From the NCBI GenBank assembly GCA_023417065.1, contig JAEZGH010000173.1, positions 1 to 57,178 on the forward strand: 57,178 nucleotides of DNA, in the 5' to 3' direction. The notes beneath the pieces are model-generated. The model searched no databases. It was not told the origin of the DNA and saw only the letters and a program-made list of their open reading frames with translations. Below, piece by piece: positions 7,523-17,224 of the stretch. The stretch's first letter is position 1. Each line of letters starts with the position of its first letter. The stretch is from Bacteroidota bacterium (lineage in GTDB: Bacteria; Bacteroidota; Bacteroidia; Cytophagales; Cyclobacteriaceae). The position numbers and the translations under genes are program-made.

Positions 7523-9676
7523 CTAGAAACTGGAAATCTTCTCCGGCTGGGGATCGTTGAAGGGCTGCAGGTAATACCGCTTACCTGTGGCCTTGAACAA
7601 CGCATTGGCTATTGCTCCGCCTGTCGGGGGCAGTGCCGGCTCGCCCAGACCTGTAGGTGAGATGCCGTTGTCGACGAAATGAACGTCGATCTCGGGAACT
7701 TCCTTCATGCGGATCAACCGGTAAGAATTGAAGTTCTTCTGTTCGGGAGCGCCATCCTTGAAGGTGAGCTTGCTGAACATCGCGTGGCCCATGCCATCAA
7801 CGACGCCGCCACGCACCTGCTGCAGCGCTCCACTGAGGTTGACGACAATACCACAGTCTGCCGCCACATGAATGCGGCTGATCTTCGGTTTGTTGTCCAC
7901 CATCTCCACCTCGGCAACCTGGGCAACGTATGAGCGGTGAGAGAAGTAGACACTGAAACCCTGCGCAAGGTTAGGCTTCCTGCCCCACCCCGACTTCTCT
8001 GCAGCAAGCTGGATCACACTGCGCATGCGCGCGACGTCATAGCCTATCTGGCCGACAGGGTTCTTCTCCGCGCGGTCGAGCAAGTCAAGGCGGAACTTCA
8101 CGGGATCCACCTTCGCTTCGTGGGCCACTTCATCAATGAAAGCCTGTTCTGCAAAGGCGAGGAAGTTCGTGATCGGCGCACGCCACGCACCGGTAGTTAT
8201 CGGCGAGTTATGTTCAATCGATTCAATCAGGAGGTTGTCGACAGAGCCTGACGGGAAGTTATGTTCACGGGTGGTGTTTCCTGAGTTGATACCCACACCC
8301 CGCAGCCTGTATCCGATCATCTTGCCGTTGTTGTCGAGGGCGGCCTGGAAGCGATACCGCACTGCAGGGCGATAACTTCCGCCGGTCATGTCGTCTTCAC
8401 GCGTCCACGTGACTTTTACGGGGGCTTTGATGATACTGGAGAGTTCGGCAGCCTCGGTTACGTAATCGGCCTTCAGACGGCGTCCAAATCCTCCTCCGAG
8501 CCTGGTGAGCTCAAGCGTGATCTTCGCAGGGTCCATGCCCAACAGTCGCGCAACTTCATTTCGCGCCATGTCAGGCGTCTGCGAGGGACCAATGAGTTCA
8601 ACACCGTCTTCACGTACGTGCGCGAAGAAGTTCATCGGCTCCATCGGCGTATGCGAAAGGAACGGGCACTGATATTCACGGGTGATTACGCGTGCAGCAC
8701 TTTTGAACGCCGCTTCTACATCGCCGTCTTTTCGCTTTACAAAGGATTCGTCCGCCGGACTGTCAAGTAACTTCTTGAATATCGCGTTGTGGTCTGCCGT
8801 GCTTTCGATGGCTCCGTCTTTTTCCCACGCTATCTTCAGTGCTCTGCGGGCTTTGATGACCTGCCAGGTAGATTTGCCTACGACAGCGACATTGTTCTTG
8901 AACGTCACCACGTCGACGATACCAGGCATTGCTTTGGCTGCGGCAGCGTCGACTGACTTAAGTTTCATACCAAATGCCTCAGGGCGCTGGATCATTGCGT
9001 GGAGCATGCCTTCGCGATATACATCCAGCCCGTACAGGGGTTTACCCGTTACCATTTCGTGGTTGTCGACGTTGCGCACCATCTTGCCTATAAGGCGAAA
9101 GTCGCGCGGATCTTTCAGCGTTACATCTTCAGGCACCGGAAGTTTCGCTGCGTCGGTAGCGAGTTCGCCATAAGCGGCAGACCTGCCTGACTTCTTATGA
9201 AGCACTTTTCCGGACTGTGTTTCAAGTTCACTGAGAGGCATCTTCCAGCGCGTGGCGGCAACCTGCATCAGCATCTGACGTGCCGTAGCTCCCGCTTTGC
9301 GCAGGCGGTCCCAGCTATGCGGAATAGCACCACTGCCTCCGGTGAGCTGGCGCTCAAACTTTGATGTATCCAGTGGAGCCTGCTTGACAACAACCCGCGA
9401 CCAGTCTGCATCGAGTTCTTCTGCGACGATCATCGGAAACGAAGTCTTGATATTTTGTCCCAGTTCAGGGTTTGGTGAAAACAGGGTAACGACGTCATCC
9501 GGCGAGATCGAGAGGTAGCTGTTGAATGGCACATCGCTTTCAGCGACATCGGCGGGTGAAATTACTTTCATTCCGTTGGAGGCTCCGGCCCAATGAAAGC
9601 CGAGCAATAAACCGCCACTCGTCGCCGCGGCCGCCTTCAGGAAGTTTCTGCGGGTAGTCTTTACGTTAATGGTCAT
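7523..9676 (-). CDS. Molybdopterin-binding subunit of a xanthine dehydrogenase/isoquinoline oxidoreductase-type enzyme
   Basis: This 717-residue protein starts with a Tat signal (TTRRNFLKAAAATSGG), so the enzyme is exported folded with its cofactor. It has the aldehyde oxidase a/b hammerhead domain at about residues 205-310 and the molybdopterin-binding part after it (LGGGFGRRLKADYV, GAWRAPITNFLAFAEQAFIDE, GLGEPALPPTGGAIANALF). The late GEPALPPT segment includes the likely active-site glutamate. The family hydroxylates aldehydes or N-heterocycles with water; the substrate is unknown. Its 2Fe-2S partner is encoded three bases upstream. There is no FAD subunit, which matches the two-subunit IorAB-type branch, where electrons usually go to a cytochrome. 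Confidence 0.92.
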   Translation of the reverse strand: MTINVKTTRRNFLKAAAATSGGLLLGFHWAGASNGMKVISPADVAESDVPFNSYLSISPDDVVTLFSPNPELGQNIKTSFPMIVAEELDADWSRVVVKQAPLDTSKFERQLTGGSGAIPHSWDRLRKAGATARQMLMQVAATRWKMPLSELETQSGKVLHKKSGRSAAYGELATDAAKLPVPEDVTLKDPRDFRLIGKMVRNVDNHEMVTGKPLYGLDVYREGMLHAMIQRPEAFGMKLKSVDAAAAKAMPGIVDVVTFKNNVAVVGKSTWQVIKARRALKIAWEKDGAIESTADHNAIFKKLLDSPADESFVKRKDGDVEAAFKSAARVITREYQCPFLSHTPMEPMNFFAHVREDGVELIGPSQTPDMARNEVARLLGMDPAKITLELTRLGGGFGRRLKADYVTEAAELSSIIKAPVKVTWTREDDMTGGSYRPAVRYRFQAALDNNGKMIGYRLRGVGINSGNTTREHNFPSGSVDNLLIESIEHNSPITTGAWRAPITNFLAFAEQAFIDEVAHEAKVDPVKFRLDLLDRAEKNPVGQIGYDVARMRSVIQLAAEKSGWGRKPNLAQGFSVYFSHRSYVAQVAEVEMVDNKPKISRIHVAADCGIVVNLSGALQQVRGGVVDGMGHAMFSKLTFKDGAPEQKNFNSYRLIRMKEVPEIDVHFVDNGISPTGLGEPALPPTGGAIANALFKATGKRYYLQPFNDPQPEKISSF

Positions 9677-9679
9677 GGC

Positions 9680-10141
9680 TTATTTCATTTTAGCGGATGC
9701 GACAACAATGGCTTCACGAATGCGGTGGTAGGTTCCACAACGGCAGATGTTGCCGTTCATGGCGTTCTCGATCTCTTCGGTCGAGGGGCTGGTTTTCTTC
9801 TTCAGCAGAGCTGCCGCAGTCATGATCTGACCGGCCTGACAATATCCGCATTGGGGAACGTCCACTTCGTCCCACGCAAGCTGCAGCGGGTGATCGCCTT
9901 TCTCCGACAACCCTTCAATCGTAGTGATCTTATTGTTCCCTACCGCAGAAACGGGGTACGTACAGGAGCGTATGGCGTTGTCGTTTACATGAACGGTACA
10001 TGCACCACACTGGGCAATGCCGCAGCCGTACTTCGTGCCAACCAGGTTGAGGTTATCGCGCAGCACCCAGAGAAGTGGTGTATCTGCGTCAACGTCAACG
10101 GTATGTTTCTTACCGTTTATCAGTAATGTGTATTGAGGCAT
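9680..10141 (-). CDS. 2Fe-2S subunit of the molybdenum hydroxylase
   Basis: The 153-residue protein has the two iron-sulfur centres of this family. The plant-ferredoxin-type cluster uses C40, C45, C48 and C60 (CGIAQCGAC). The helical second cluster uses C98, C101, C133 and C135 (CGYC and CRC). It passes electrons from the molybdenum site of the partner encoded three bases downstream to an acceptor not encoded here. It has no signal peptide of its own, so export probably rides on the Tat signal of the large subunit. It is the first gene of the two-gene unit. Confidence 0.93.
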   Translation of the reverse strand: MPQYTLLINGKKHTVDVDADTPLLWVLRDNLNLVGTKYGCGIAQCGACTVHVNDNAIRSCTYPVSAVGNNKITTIEGLSEKGDHPLQLAWDEVDVPQCGYCQAGQIMTAAALLKKKTSPSTEEIENAMNGNICRCGTYHRIREAIVVASAKMK

Positions 10142-10394
10142 AGAGCTAAATTGTTGAAGAAATTCAATGTAGGAATTTTTTCAGAGTTGCAACAGTAGAA
10201 TTATACACATCGCCATCATTCCCGACGGCGAACGGAGGAAAGATTACCGCCGATTCTGCGAGACTTCGTTGAGGCCGGCACCTTTTCCGCTTGGAGAAAG
10301 AACTTGATCGGGAATACGCATCCTGCATTAACATTTCGTTAACACTAAGGTGAAGGTGGATCGTAGGATGATGGTGAAAAAGTCTGGATGAGCA

Positions 10395-12491
10395 TCAGGC
10401 GATGTCGAGCCATAGCCGGACCACGGTGCCGCGGCCGACTTCACTTTCGATATCGACGTTGCCGCCAAGCGAATCCATCTGCGTCTTGACCAGGAACAAT
10501 CCGATACCACGGCCTTCAACATGGAAATGAAAGCGCTTGTAGAGTTGGAAGATTTTGTCAAGATAATCCTGATTGATCCCCAGTCCGTTGTCAGCTACAG
10601 TGATAAGAATCCGGCCCTGGCATTTCGATGACGTGATCTTTATCACGGGCCGACGTTCGAGGTGGCGGTACTTGATCGCATTGCTGATCAGGTTGAACAG
10701 GATGCTGTTCATATACGGCTTAATCGACGTGATCACCGGCACTTGACTGAAGTCGGTTTCGATAATCGCATTGGCCTGATCAATTTCGTATTTCAGGTTT
10801 GCCAGAATGTTCTTCACTTCCTCCCCGAGGTTTACCGGCGAAAAGATTTCCATGGAGAATGTGCGGATATCCAGAATGGCGTTGAGTTCGCGGAAGACGA
10901 GATCGAGTTCCTGACTCGCCACGATAAGTTTCTCGATGATGCCCTCAGTGTCACCGCCGTGGGCTTTCTCCATCTTCACGAGCTGGCAAAGGCCGATGAT
11001 CCTCGCCACAGGTGCGCGCAGATTGTGCGCCGTCACAAACGAATACTGCTCAAGCTGACGGATATATAGAATCAGTTCCGCAGTGCGTTTGCGCACTTCT
11101 TCTTCAAGCTTTTCATTCTGATGCTGAATCTCGTCGCGTTGTTTCCCGATGATTTCATTTACTTCTGCGAGCCTTTGGTTCTGGTCGGCAATCGCGTCTC
11201 GCTGTGCGGCGATCTCTTCCTTCTGCATGACAAGTTTTTCATTCAGCTGATATAACTGATCGTTCACGCTCGTAAGGGCCCGGTTCTTGTTTTCAATTAC
11301 CGATTTCTGTTCGTTCAGAAGCTTGTTGTCGTTTTGCTTCTGATGAATAGTATATGCCAGTCCGATAACGGAAGCAAAAAAGAATGCAATAATTGCGAGC
11401 AGGGTATTGCGCTGGTTTTGCTGTTTCTGCTGGTCCAACGCGATTTCCTTTTGCATAAGAGCGAGCTGGATGCGGTTGCGTTCATTTTCAAAAACGCGTC
11501 CTACACTGCGGAAGGCTTCCGCCATCGCCATGTGACCGTCGCGCGCCACGGTTTCCTTGTAGTTGGAAACGTCTACAACTTTGGGTTCAAACAGTACAGC
11601 AGGTACGCGGATATCATCTTTGACGAAAACTCCTTTGATGTCGACGTTCTGCCCCCGCGCGAACTTCATCGCCATTTCCGCAGCGGCGTTGGCCAGCGGC
11701 GCGATTGGTTTGTACACGGTCATTGTCTGGTGTCCTTCGAGAATATTGCGGATAGCGGCAAGGTCGGCGTCCTGACCACTGATGATCACCTTGCCGATGG
11801 AATCGCGGGGCATCGCCTGGATGAACCCGTGAGCGAGGGCATCGTTGCCGGCGAGCACGACGTCGGGAACGGGATTTCCTTCCGCGAAGTATTCAGCAGA
11901 AAGTTCGTATGAGCTGATTTCACTCCAGTTATCGAATTCGATGTCGTTGATGAGTTCGATGTCGCCGCGGTCGATCAGCGGCTGGAGCACAGACATCTGT
12001 CCGCTGCGCAGCAATACTGAATTGTAATCGGTCGCTGGTCCGCTCAAGAGAAGATACTTCCCTGCAGGAACGCGTTTTACAGCATACTGTGCCTGAAGTT
12101 TGCCTACCCGTTCACTGTTGTACGTCAGAAAAGCCGATATGTCATTGCTGAGGACGAGTCGGTCGTACGATATCAGCGGTACTCCGGCACTTTTGCATAG
12201 TTCTGCAATCTCACGTGCTTTTTCCCCGTCAATTGGCACGAGAACCACGACGTCGATGCCGTCCCCGATCATTTTCCGCGCGCGCGACAGCTGATCTTCA
12301 TGGGTGTACGCGAGGTCAATTGTAGTCCGCCCACCCAGTTGCTCGATCCTTTCAGAAAATAACTTCTGATCGATATACCAGCGGTCGCTTACGAAGGTTC
12401 CCATCAGCAAACCAACCTCCTGCCCTTTCAGCGGCAGGTAGGGCAGCAAGAACAAAAAGCAAACCACAATGGGTTTGTATCGGGCGATCAT
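10395..12491 (-). CDS. Sensor histidine kinase with a XylF/RbsB-like periplasmic binding domain
   Basis: The 698-residue protein has a signal peptide (1-23) and a sugar-ABC-type periplasmic binding domain (about 25-310; GIDVVVLVPID, LISYDRLVLSND, LAGNDALAHG resemble xylose/ribose binders). A transmembrane helix lies at about 363-383, followed by a coiled coil (about 388-480) rich in Q, E and N. The H box is at 485-500 with probable phospho-acceptor H489 (AHNLRAPVARI), and an HATPase domain follows (NLISNAIKYR, DNGLGI, GRGIGLFLVK). It probably senses a small sugar-like ligand directly in the periplasm. No response regulator is adjacent; the nearest on this strand is the receiver-AraC protein at 15871-17001, beyond the M16 gene. 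Confidence 0.9.
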   Translation of the reverse strand: MIARYKPIVVCFLFLLPYLPLKGQEVGLLMGTFVSDRWYIDQKLFSERIEQLGGRTTIDLAYTHEDQLSRARKMIGDGIDVVVLVPIDGEKAREIAELCKSAGVPLISYDRLVLSNDISAFLTYNSERVGKLQAQYAVKRVPAGKYLLLSGPATDYNSVLLRSGQMSVLQPLIDRGDIELINDIEFDNWSEISSYELSAEYFAEGNPVPDVVLAGNDALAHGFIQAMPRDSIGKVIISGQDADLAAIRNILEGHQTMTVYKPIAPLANAAAEMAMKFARGQNVDIKGVFVKDDIRVPAVLFEPKVVDVSNYKETVARDGHMAMAEAFRSVGRVFENERNRIQLALMQKEIALDQQKQQNQRNTLLAIIAFFFASVIGLAYTIHQKQNDNKLLNEQKSVIENKNRALTSVNDQLYQLNEKLVMQKEEIAAQRDAIADQNQRLAEVNEIIGKQRDEIQHQNEKLEEEVRKRTAELILYIRQLEQYSFVTAHNLRAPVARIIGLCQLVKMEKAHGGDTEGIIEKLIVASQELDLVFRELNAILDIRTFSMEIFSPVNLGEEVKNILANLKYEIDQANAIIETDFSQVPVITSIKPYMNSILFNLISNAIKYRHLERRPVIKITSSKCQGRILITVADNGLGINQDYLDKIFQLYKRFHFHVEGRGIGLFLVKTQMDSLGGNVDIESEVGRGTVVRLWLDIA

Positions 12492-12637
12492 ATCCTTCGG
12501 AATCTGGTTACGGGCTTCATTCCGAAGTTAGGGGGTATTTCGCGGCTTCGGTAATTGAATAGCAGGCGTCTGCACGGAATGTGCGTAAGAAATCGGTTGC
12601 GGGACGTCTCACTGCCCTTGGGATAGCCCGAAAAGCA

Positions 12638-12664
12638 AAGAACCTGACACGGGGTCAGGTTCTT
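12638..12664 (-). terminator. Strong hairpin downstream of the M16 peptidase gene
   Basis: Perfect 11-bp arms AAGAACCTGAC (12638-12648) and GTCAGGTTCTT (12654-12664) enclose a five-base loop. It lies 18 bases after the stop of the minus-strand M16 gene. A short T-rich run follows in the minus direction. Confidence 0.75.
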
Positions 12665-12682
12665 ATTTCTCAGGTATTGAAA

Positions 12683-15600
12683 TTATGGGTTCTGGCTTAC
12701 CGGCTTGCCTTTGGGTTGCGATTCGAGATTGATGCGTTCTTCTTTCTCGTATCCAAAAAGTTCATCCAGGGTAAGTTCCTGCACCTTGCCGTACTTCTGA
12801 AGTTCCTTGAAGTTGAGGTTGTCTTTGCTTCCGATCAGCACGACATTGTAGTTGTTGTTCTTGAGGTATTGCGCCTGAAATTTCTCAACATCGTCGAGCG
12901 TCGACTTCTGCGCTTGTTCATAGATATCCTTGCGGATGTCGTAGTTGAGGCCGCGCTTTTTCGCCGACTCGTAATTGAAGAGAATGGCTGTCTTCGTGAT
13001 GCGTTCACTTTCTATCTGGTTGAGAATTGATTTTTTCGCAACATCAAAACCATTGTCGGAACGCGGGAAGTTCTGCAGCAGATTGAGCATGGCACTCATC
13101 GCTTCAGGCTGTTTGTCGGCCTGAGTTCCGATGTATGCAAAGAATGAATCGGTTTCACCAATTTTCGGTGCCGATCTGTAGGATGCAAATGCCGAATACG
13201 CCAGACCTTGCGCTTCACGCAGCTCCTGGAATATTGGTGACGCCATGCTTGATCCAAAGTATTCGTTGAACAGACGACTCATCGGCACGCGCGAATTGTC
13301 GAAGTCCTGACCTTTGTTCAGGAAGAGTATCTCCGCCTGTACCATGTCGTAATTGGTCCAGTATACCTTGGGTGAACTGGCGTCCTGCATGGCAAACTGT
13401 ACGGGAGGTGGCGTCGGCTTCAGTGTTTCAGGCAACACGTGGTGCTTGTTAAGCGCTGCAACGAGTTCCGTTTCCGAATGCGGACCGAAGTACAATACGC
13501 GGTGCTCGGTCTTGGTGAAGTCCCTGATTTTTTCGATCAGTTCCTCCGGACGGAGTTCGCGAAGTTGCTTGTTGCTGAGTACGTTGGTGAACGGCGAGTT
13601 AGGGCCGTACAATCCGTAGTTCATCAAACCGCTGAACATAATTGTGCTCTTGTTCTTCTTCGCATCTTCGCGTTTCTTGAAGATACCATCCACCATTTTC
13701 TTCATCGCATCTTCGTCAGCTTTGGCATTCGCCAGCAGCTTCTCGAACAGCGCCATAGACTCATCCATGGTTTCTTTCAGACCTTCGAGGTAAACGTACG
13801 TCTGATCCTGTGATGCACTTACACCGAAGCTTGCACCAAGTTTGTAGAATTCTTTCTTGACATCCTCTGCGGTCATGTCATCTGTTCCCAGGTACTGCAG
13901 GTATTCAATCGCTACGTTGATCTTCGGATCGTTGTTGCTTCCGAGGTCTGCGAGGTAGAACAGCGTATACAGGTCGTTTTCCTTGTTCTGCGTATAGAGT
14001 ACCTCTACACCTTTGTCCATCTTCGTTTTGCGGATATCTTTCTCGTAGTCGATGAAAACAGGCTGCAGCTTTTCAACCTCCTTCGAAGCTATCTTCTCAT
14101 GGAACGGAGACATCGTCTCTTTATTGAGCATAACTTTTGTGATGGCGGGCTTCACAATCTTCGGAATGCTTTCGTCTTTCCCACTGCGCTTGTATATCAG
14201 CGCATAGTTATTACCGTAATGCTCGTTTGCGAATTTTACGATGTCGTCTTTTGTATATGTGCGGAGACGGTCGATCTGAGCGATATAGTCATTCCATGGA
14301 ATACTATTCGTAAATGCTATAACCATGTCGTTGGAACGCGACCAGTTGTCCTGCCAGTTCCGGATCCTGTTTTTCTTCAGATCGTTGATTGTAGCGCTTA
14401 TCAGCCAATCTTCAAATTCGCCCTTCTTGAGGAGTTCAATCTGTTCGAGCAGGAGATCCTTCACTTCGTCAAGTGTTTGTCCCTCGCGTGGGCGGCCTGT
14501 AAACGTATGAATGGCATAGTCATTCATATCGTTGATGTAGCTGCCCGGGCTCAGCACTTTCTGCTGTTGCTTGAGGTTGATGTCGATAAGGCCGGCCTGT
14601 GAGTTCGCGAGAATCATATCGCACAGGGTGAGCAAGTCATATTCGCGCAGATTGGCGGGACCGTTAAAGCGGTAGCCGATGTTCACCCATTCTGCGTCAG
14701 GACCCGTAACCTCCTTGACAACCGGAGCTGTGATAGGATCTTCCTGGACCTTTTCAAATACCGGCAGGTTTTCGTTAGGTTCCCAGTCGGAGAAGTACTT
14801 ATCGACCAGTGCGATAGTTTTATCATAGTCGAGGTCACCGCTCAGACAGATAGCCACATTGTTGGGGCGGTAGTACTTGTTGAAGTAATCCTTGATAGCG
14901 GTGATCGAAGGATTTTTGAGGTGATCGATTGTGCCGATTACAGTTTGTGTGCCATAGGGATGCTTGGTAAACATCGCCTCGTAAAGGGCTTCATAGGTTT
15001 TCCAGTAATCGTTATCGAGACTGCGGTTCTTCTCTTCGTAAACGGCTTCAAGTTCCGTATGGAACAGGCGTGGCACGATGAGCTTGAAACGATTGGCTTC
15101 GATCTCCAGCCAGTTTTCTAATTGATTGGCAGGAATGTCGTTGATGTAGACTGTCCGGTCTTCGGTAGTATACGCGTTGGTTCCCTTCGCTCCTATCGAT
15201 GCAACCATCTTGTCGTATTCGTTCGGGATGGCATACTTCGACGCTTCATAGGAAACCTTGTCTATCTGATTGTATAGTTTGGTCCGTTCTTCCGCATCTT
15301 TCAGCTTGCCGTAGGATGTAAAAAGACTTTCAATGCTGTCCAGAAGAGGTTTTTCACTCTGCCAGTCCATCGTACCGAAGTCGGCGGTACCCTTGAACAT
15401 AATGTGCTCCAGGTAGTGCGCGAGCCCGGTGTTGTCTGCCGGATCGTTTTTTCCTCCTGCCTTTACTGCGATCTGTGTCTGAAGACGCGGCTCGTCTTTG
15501 TACTGGCTGAGATAAACTTTCAAACCATTTTTCAGGGTGTAAATCCTCGTTTTCAGCGGATCATTCGTGGCATACTCGTATGCGTAGCCATTGGACTCGG

Positions 15601-15688
15601 CTTTCTTCAACGCGTACTGCGATTCTTTCTGGCATCCAAAGATGACCAGGGCAATCGCAAGTACTGAAACTTTGCGGAGCAAATTCAT
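12683..15688 (-). CDS. Large M16-family zinc metallopeptidase lipoprotein
   Basis: The 1001-residue protein has a lipoprotein signal (VIFGC, cysteine 19) and the inverted zinc motif HYLEH at residues 91-95. A further glutamate in EAVYEEKNR (about 214-219) could be the third ligand. The second half (after about residue 540) repeats the M16 fold without zinc ligands and includes SPFTNVLSNKQL and LREAQGLAYSAF-type segments, as in long two-lobed M16 peptidases such as pitrilysin. It probably degrades peptides in the periplasm or at the outer membrane. The gene stands alone between a sensor kinase and a receiver-AraC gene on the same strand and ends in a strong hairpin. Confidence 0.93.
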   Translation of the reverse strand: MNLLRKVSVLAIALVIFGCQKESQYALKKAESNGYAYEYATNDPLKTRIYTLKNGLKVYLSQYKDEPRLQTQIAVKAGGKNDPADNTGLAHYLEHIMFKGTADFGTMDWQSEKPLLDSIESLFTSYGKLKDAEERTKLYNQIDKVSYEASKYAIPNEYDKMVASIGAKGTNAYTTEDRTVYINDIPANQLENWLEIEANRFKLIVPRLFHTELEAVYEEKNRSLDNDYWKTYEALYEAMFTKHPYGTQTVIGTIDHLKNPSITAIKDYFNKYYRPNNVAICLSGDLDYDKTIALVDKYFSDWEPNENLPVFEKVQEDPITAPVVKEVTGPDAEWVNIGYRFNGPANLREYDLLTLCDMILANSQAGLIDINLKQQQKVLSPGSYINDMNDYAIHTFTGRPREGQTLDEVKDLLLEQIELLKKGEFEDWLISATINDLKKNRIRNWQDNWSRSNDMVIAFTNSIPWNDYIAQIDRLRTYTKDDIVKFANEHYGNNYALIYKRSGKDESIPKIVKPAITKVMLNKETMSPFHEKIASKEVEKLQPVFIDYEKDIRKTKMDKGVEVLYTQNKENDLYTLFYLADLGSNNDPKINVAIEYLQYLGTDDMTAEDVKKEFYKLGASFGVSASQDQTYVYLEGLKETMDESMALFEKLLANAKADEDAMKKMVDGIFKKREDAKKNKSTIMFSGLMNYGLYGPNSPFTNVLSNKQLRELRPEELIEKIRDFTKTEHRVLYFGPHSETELVAALNKHHVLPETLKPTPPPVQFAMQDASSPKVYWTNYDMVQAEILFLNKGQDFDNSRVPMSRLFNEYFGSSMASPIFQELREAQGLAYSAFASYRSAPKIGETDSFFAYIGTQADKQPEAMSAMLNLLQNFPRSDNGFDVAKKSILNQIESERITKTAILFNYESAKKRGLNYDIRKDIYEQAQKSTLDDVEKFQAQYLKNNNYNVVLIGSKDNLNFKELQKYGKVQELTLDELFGYEKEERINLESQPKGKPVSQNP

Positions 15689-15870
15689 AAGTAACGTTTT
15701 GATTTGGATAATATGAAAGGAAAAAATAAATGCATACCGGATTTTTCCGGGCAGATCGGCTCAATGACATTCAGAAAGCATACCGCAGGAAGGTACATCA
15801 TACTGGTCGATGAGTTATACACCGCAAGATGTAAAGTATTCCGCGAAAGTTTAACAGAAGCTGCGGAAAA

Positions 15871-17001
15871 TTATCGATCGCTTACGGGATTGGCGATTCC
15901 GCGAGAATGAACGGAAAATTCTACAGGTGACAATCCGGTCACTTCCTTGAACGCCTTGGAAAAACCGGTAAGATTACTGAACCCCGTTCTTGACGCCACG
16001 TCACTTACCTGAGTAGGGCCCTTGATAAGCAGGCGCTTGGCTTCTTCAATTCGGAAGTGGCGGATGAAATCGTTTGGACTAACCTTCAGCAAGGCCCGCA
16101 TCTTCCTGTGGAGCTGAAGTTTGGTCAGTGACAAACCATCTGCGAGATCATCAACACTAAAGCCGGTCCGGTGATATCCGGTCTTAAGAATCGCATTAAC
16201 GCGCTGAACAAATTCAAACTCGGCTGAAAAGAAATCGTCAACGATTTTACCACCGTGAAGCTGTTTGCGGAAGCCTGCGTACAGTGACTTGCGCTGTTGC
16301 ATAAAGTTCCGGATTTCCATCAACAGCGATCTGGCGTCGAAGTCGGCGCGAATACATCCATCGGCCGGAACCGGCTCGTCAGCTTTCTGCTTTGTGTCAG
16401 TAGTAAGGATGATCACGGGGATATGACTTGTGGCCATCGTCACCTTCAGCAGGTGGCAGAGTGAAACGCCGTCCATCCCAGGCATCTGCGAATCCGTGAT
16501 GATAAGGTCGGGAACCGTATCGAACGCCTTGCGAAAAGCCTTCAATCCATCTTTAACAGCAATTACTCTGTAGTTGAGACGCAGTGTGTTTGTAAGGAAC
16601 AGCCTGAGCTCATCGTCCTCCTCGGCGATGAGGATACCGGGAGCCGACTCTGTTGAAATATAATTCGGGCGGAACCCTGGAGAATCAGGGTGCTCATGAC
16701 CTTCATCACCTGCCGTGGAAAAATCGGCGTCAACACGTTCATCCGGGCGGAGTTTCACCGTCAGTTTGCGACGGTGATTGTATCGCGCAACAAAATACGA
16801 TATCGCAAGCAGCACGATCAGCAAGCCCCCAAAGAGGACTAGCGATGTAAATCCTTCGTTGCCGGCAATAGAAGTAAAAAGATCTGAAAACCCCGCGTGC
16901 ACCTGCGATGGTTCTACTGCAGCCTCGGCCACAGGTTTGGGCACACGTATCTCAGAAGATACACGTGGAAGGATTGCATTGAGGATCTTTGGCGAAAGCA
17001 T
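15871..17001 (-). CDS. Membrane-anchored response regulator: receiver plus AraC-type DNA-binding domain
   Basis: The 376-residue protein has a short N-terminal segment, one transmembrane helix at about 53-72 (SLVLFGGLLIVLLAISYFVA), and a linker. A receiver domain follows at about 120-240, with phospho-acceptor D170 in LIITDSQMPGMDG. A C-terminal AraC-type double helix-turn-helix spans about 270-370 (DDLADGLSLTKLQLHRKM, DVASRTGFSNLTGFSKAFKE). This is the C-terminal half of a Bacteroidota hybrid two-component protein without the sensor and kinase. The DNA-binding domain would be tethered to the membrane. The XylF-like kinase at 10395-12491 is a candidate partner. Whether the helix is truly inserted is inference; the protein may be a relic of a larger hybrid. 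Confidence 0.88.
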   Translation of the reverse strand: MLSPKILNAILPRVSSEIRVPKPVAEAAVEPSQVHAGFSDLFTSIAGNEGFTSLVLFGGLLIVLLAISYFVARYNHRRKLTVKLRPDERVDADFSTAGDEGHEHPDSPGFRPNYISTESAPGILIAEEDDELRLFLTNTLRLNYRVIAVKDGLKAFRKAFDTVPDLIITDSQMPGMDGVSLCHLLKVTMATSHIPVIILTTDTKQKADEPVPADGCIRADFDARSLLMEIRNFMQQRKSLYAGFRKQLHGGKIVDDFFSAEFEFVQRVNAILKTGYHRTGFSVDDLADGLSLTKLQLHRKMRALLKVSPNDFIRHFRIEEAKRLLIKGPTQVSDVASRTGFSNLTGFSKAFKEVTGLSPVEFSVHSRGIANPVSDR

Positions 17002-17224
17002 AACCCTGGACGTGATGGCGTGTTCTGAAAGATAGTAAAATAATTGAGAAAAACACGCCCTCGACTGTAAGCCTCTTTACGGAGGCATGCTTACCTGCTC
17101 TCTGCACAGCAGATACCTTTGCAGATCTTAATGAAACCCGTTAAACTTGAACCCGGCAACTCCCGGGTAACAACAAACGAGGAGACCAATCCATCAGGAA
17201 GTAGAATCTGAAACCGGAAATCAA

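Noticed and set aside
11334..11912. Plus-strand open frame of 192 codons
   Set aside because: It is antisense to the XylF-like sensor kinase and has low-complexity composition.
14099..14602. Plus-strand open frame of 167 codons
   Set aside because: It is antisense to the M16 peptidase.
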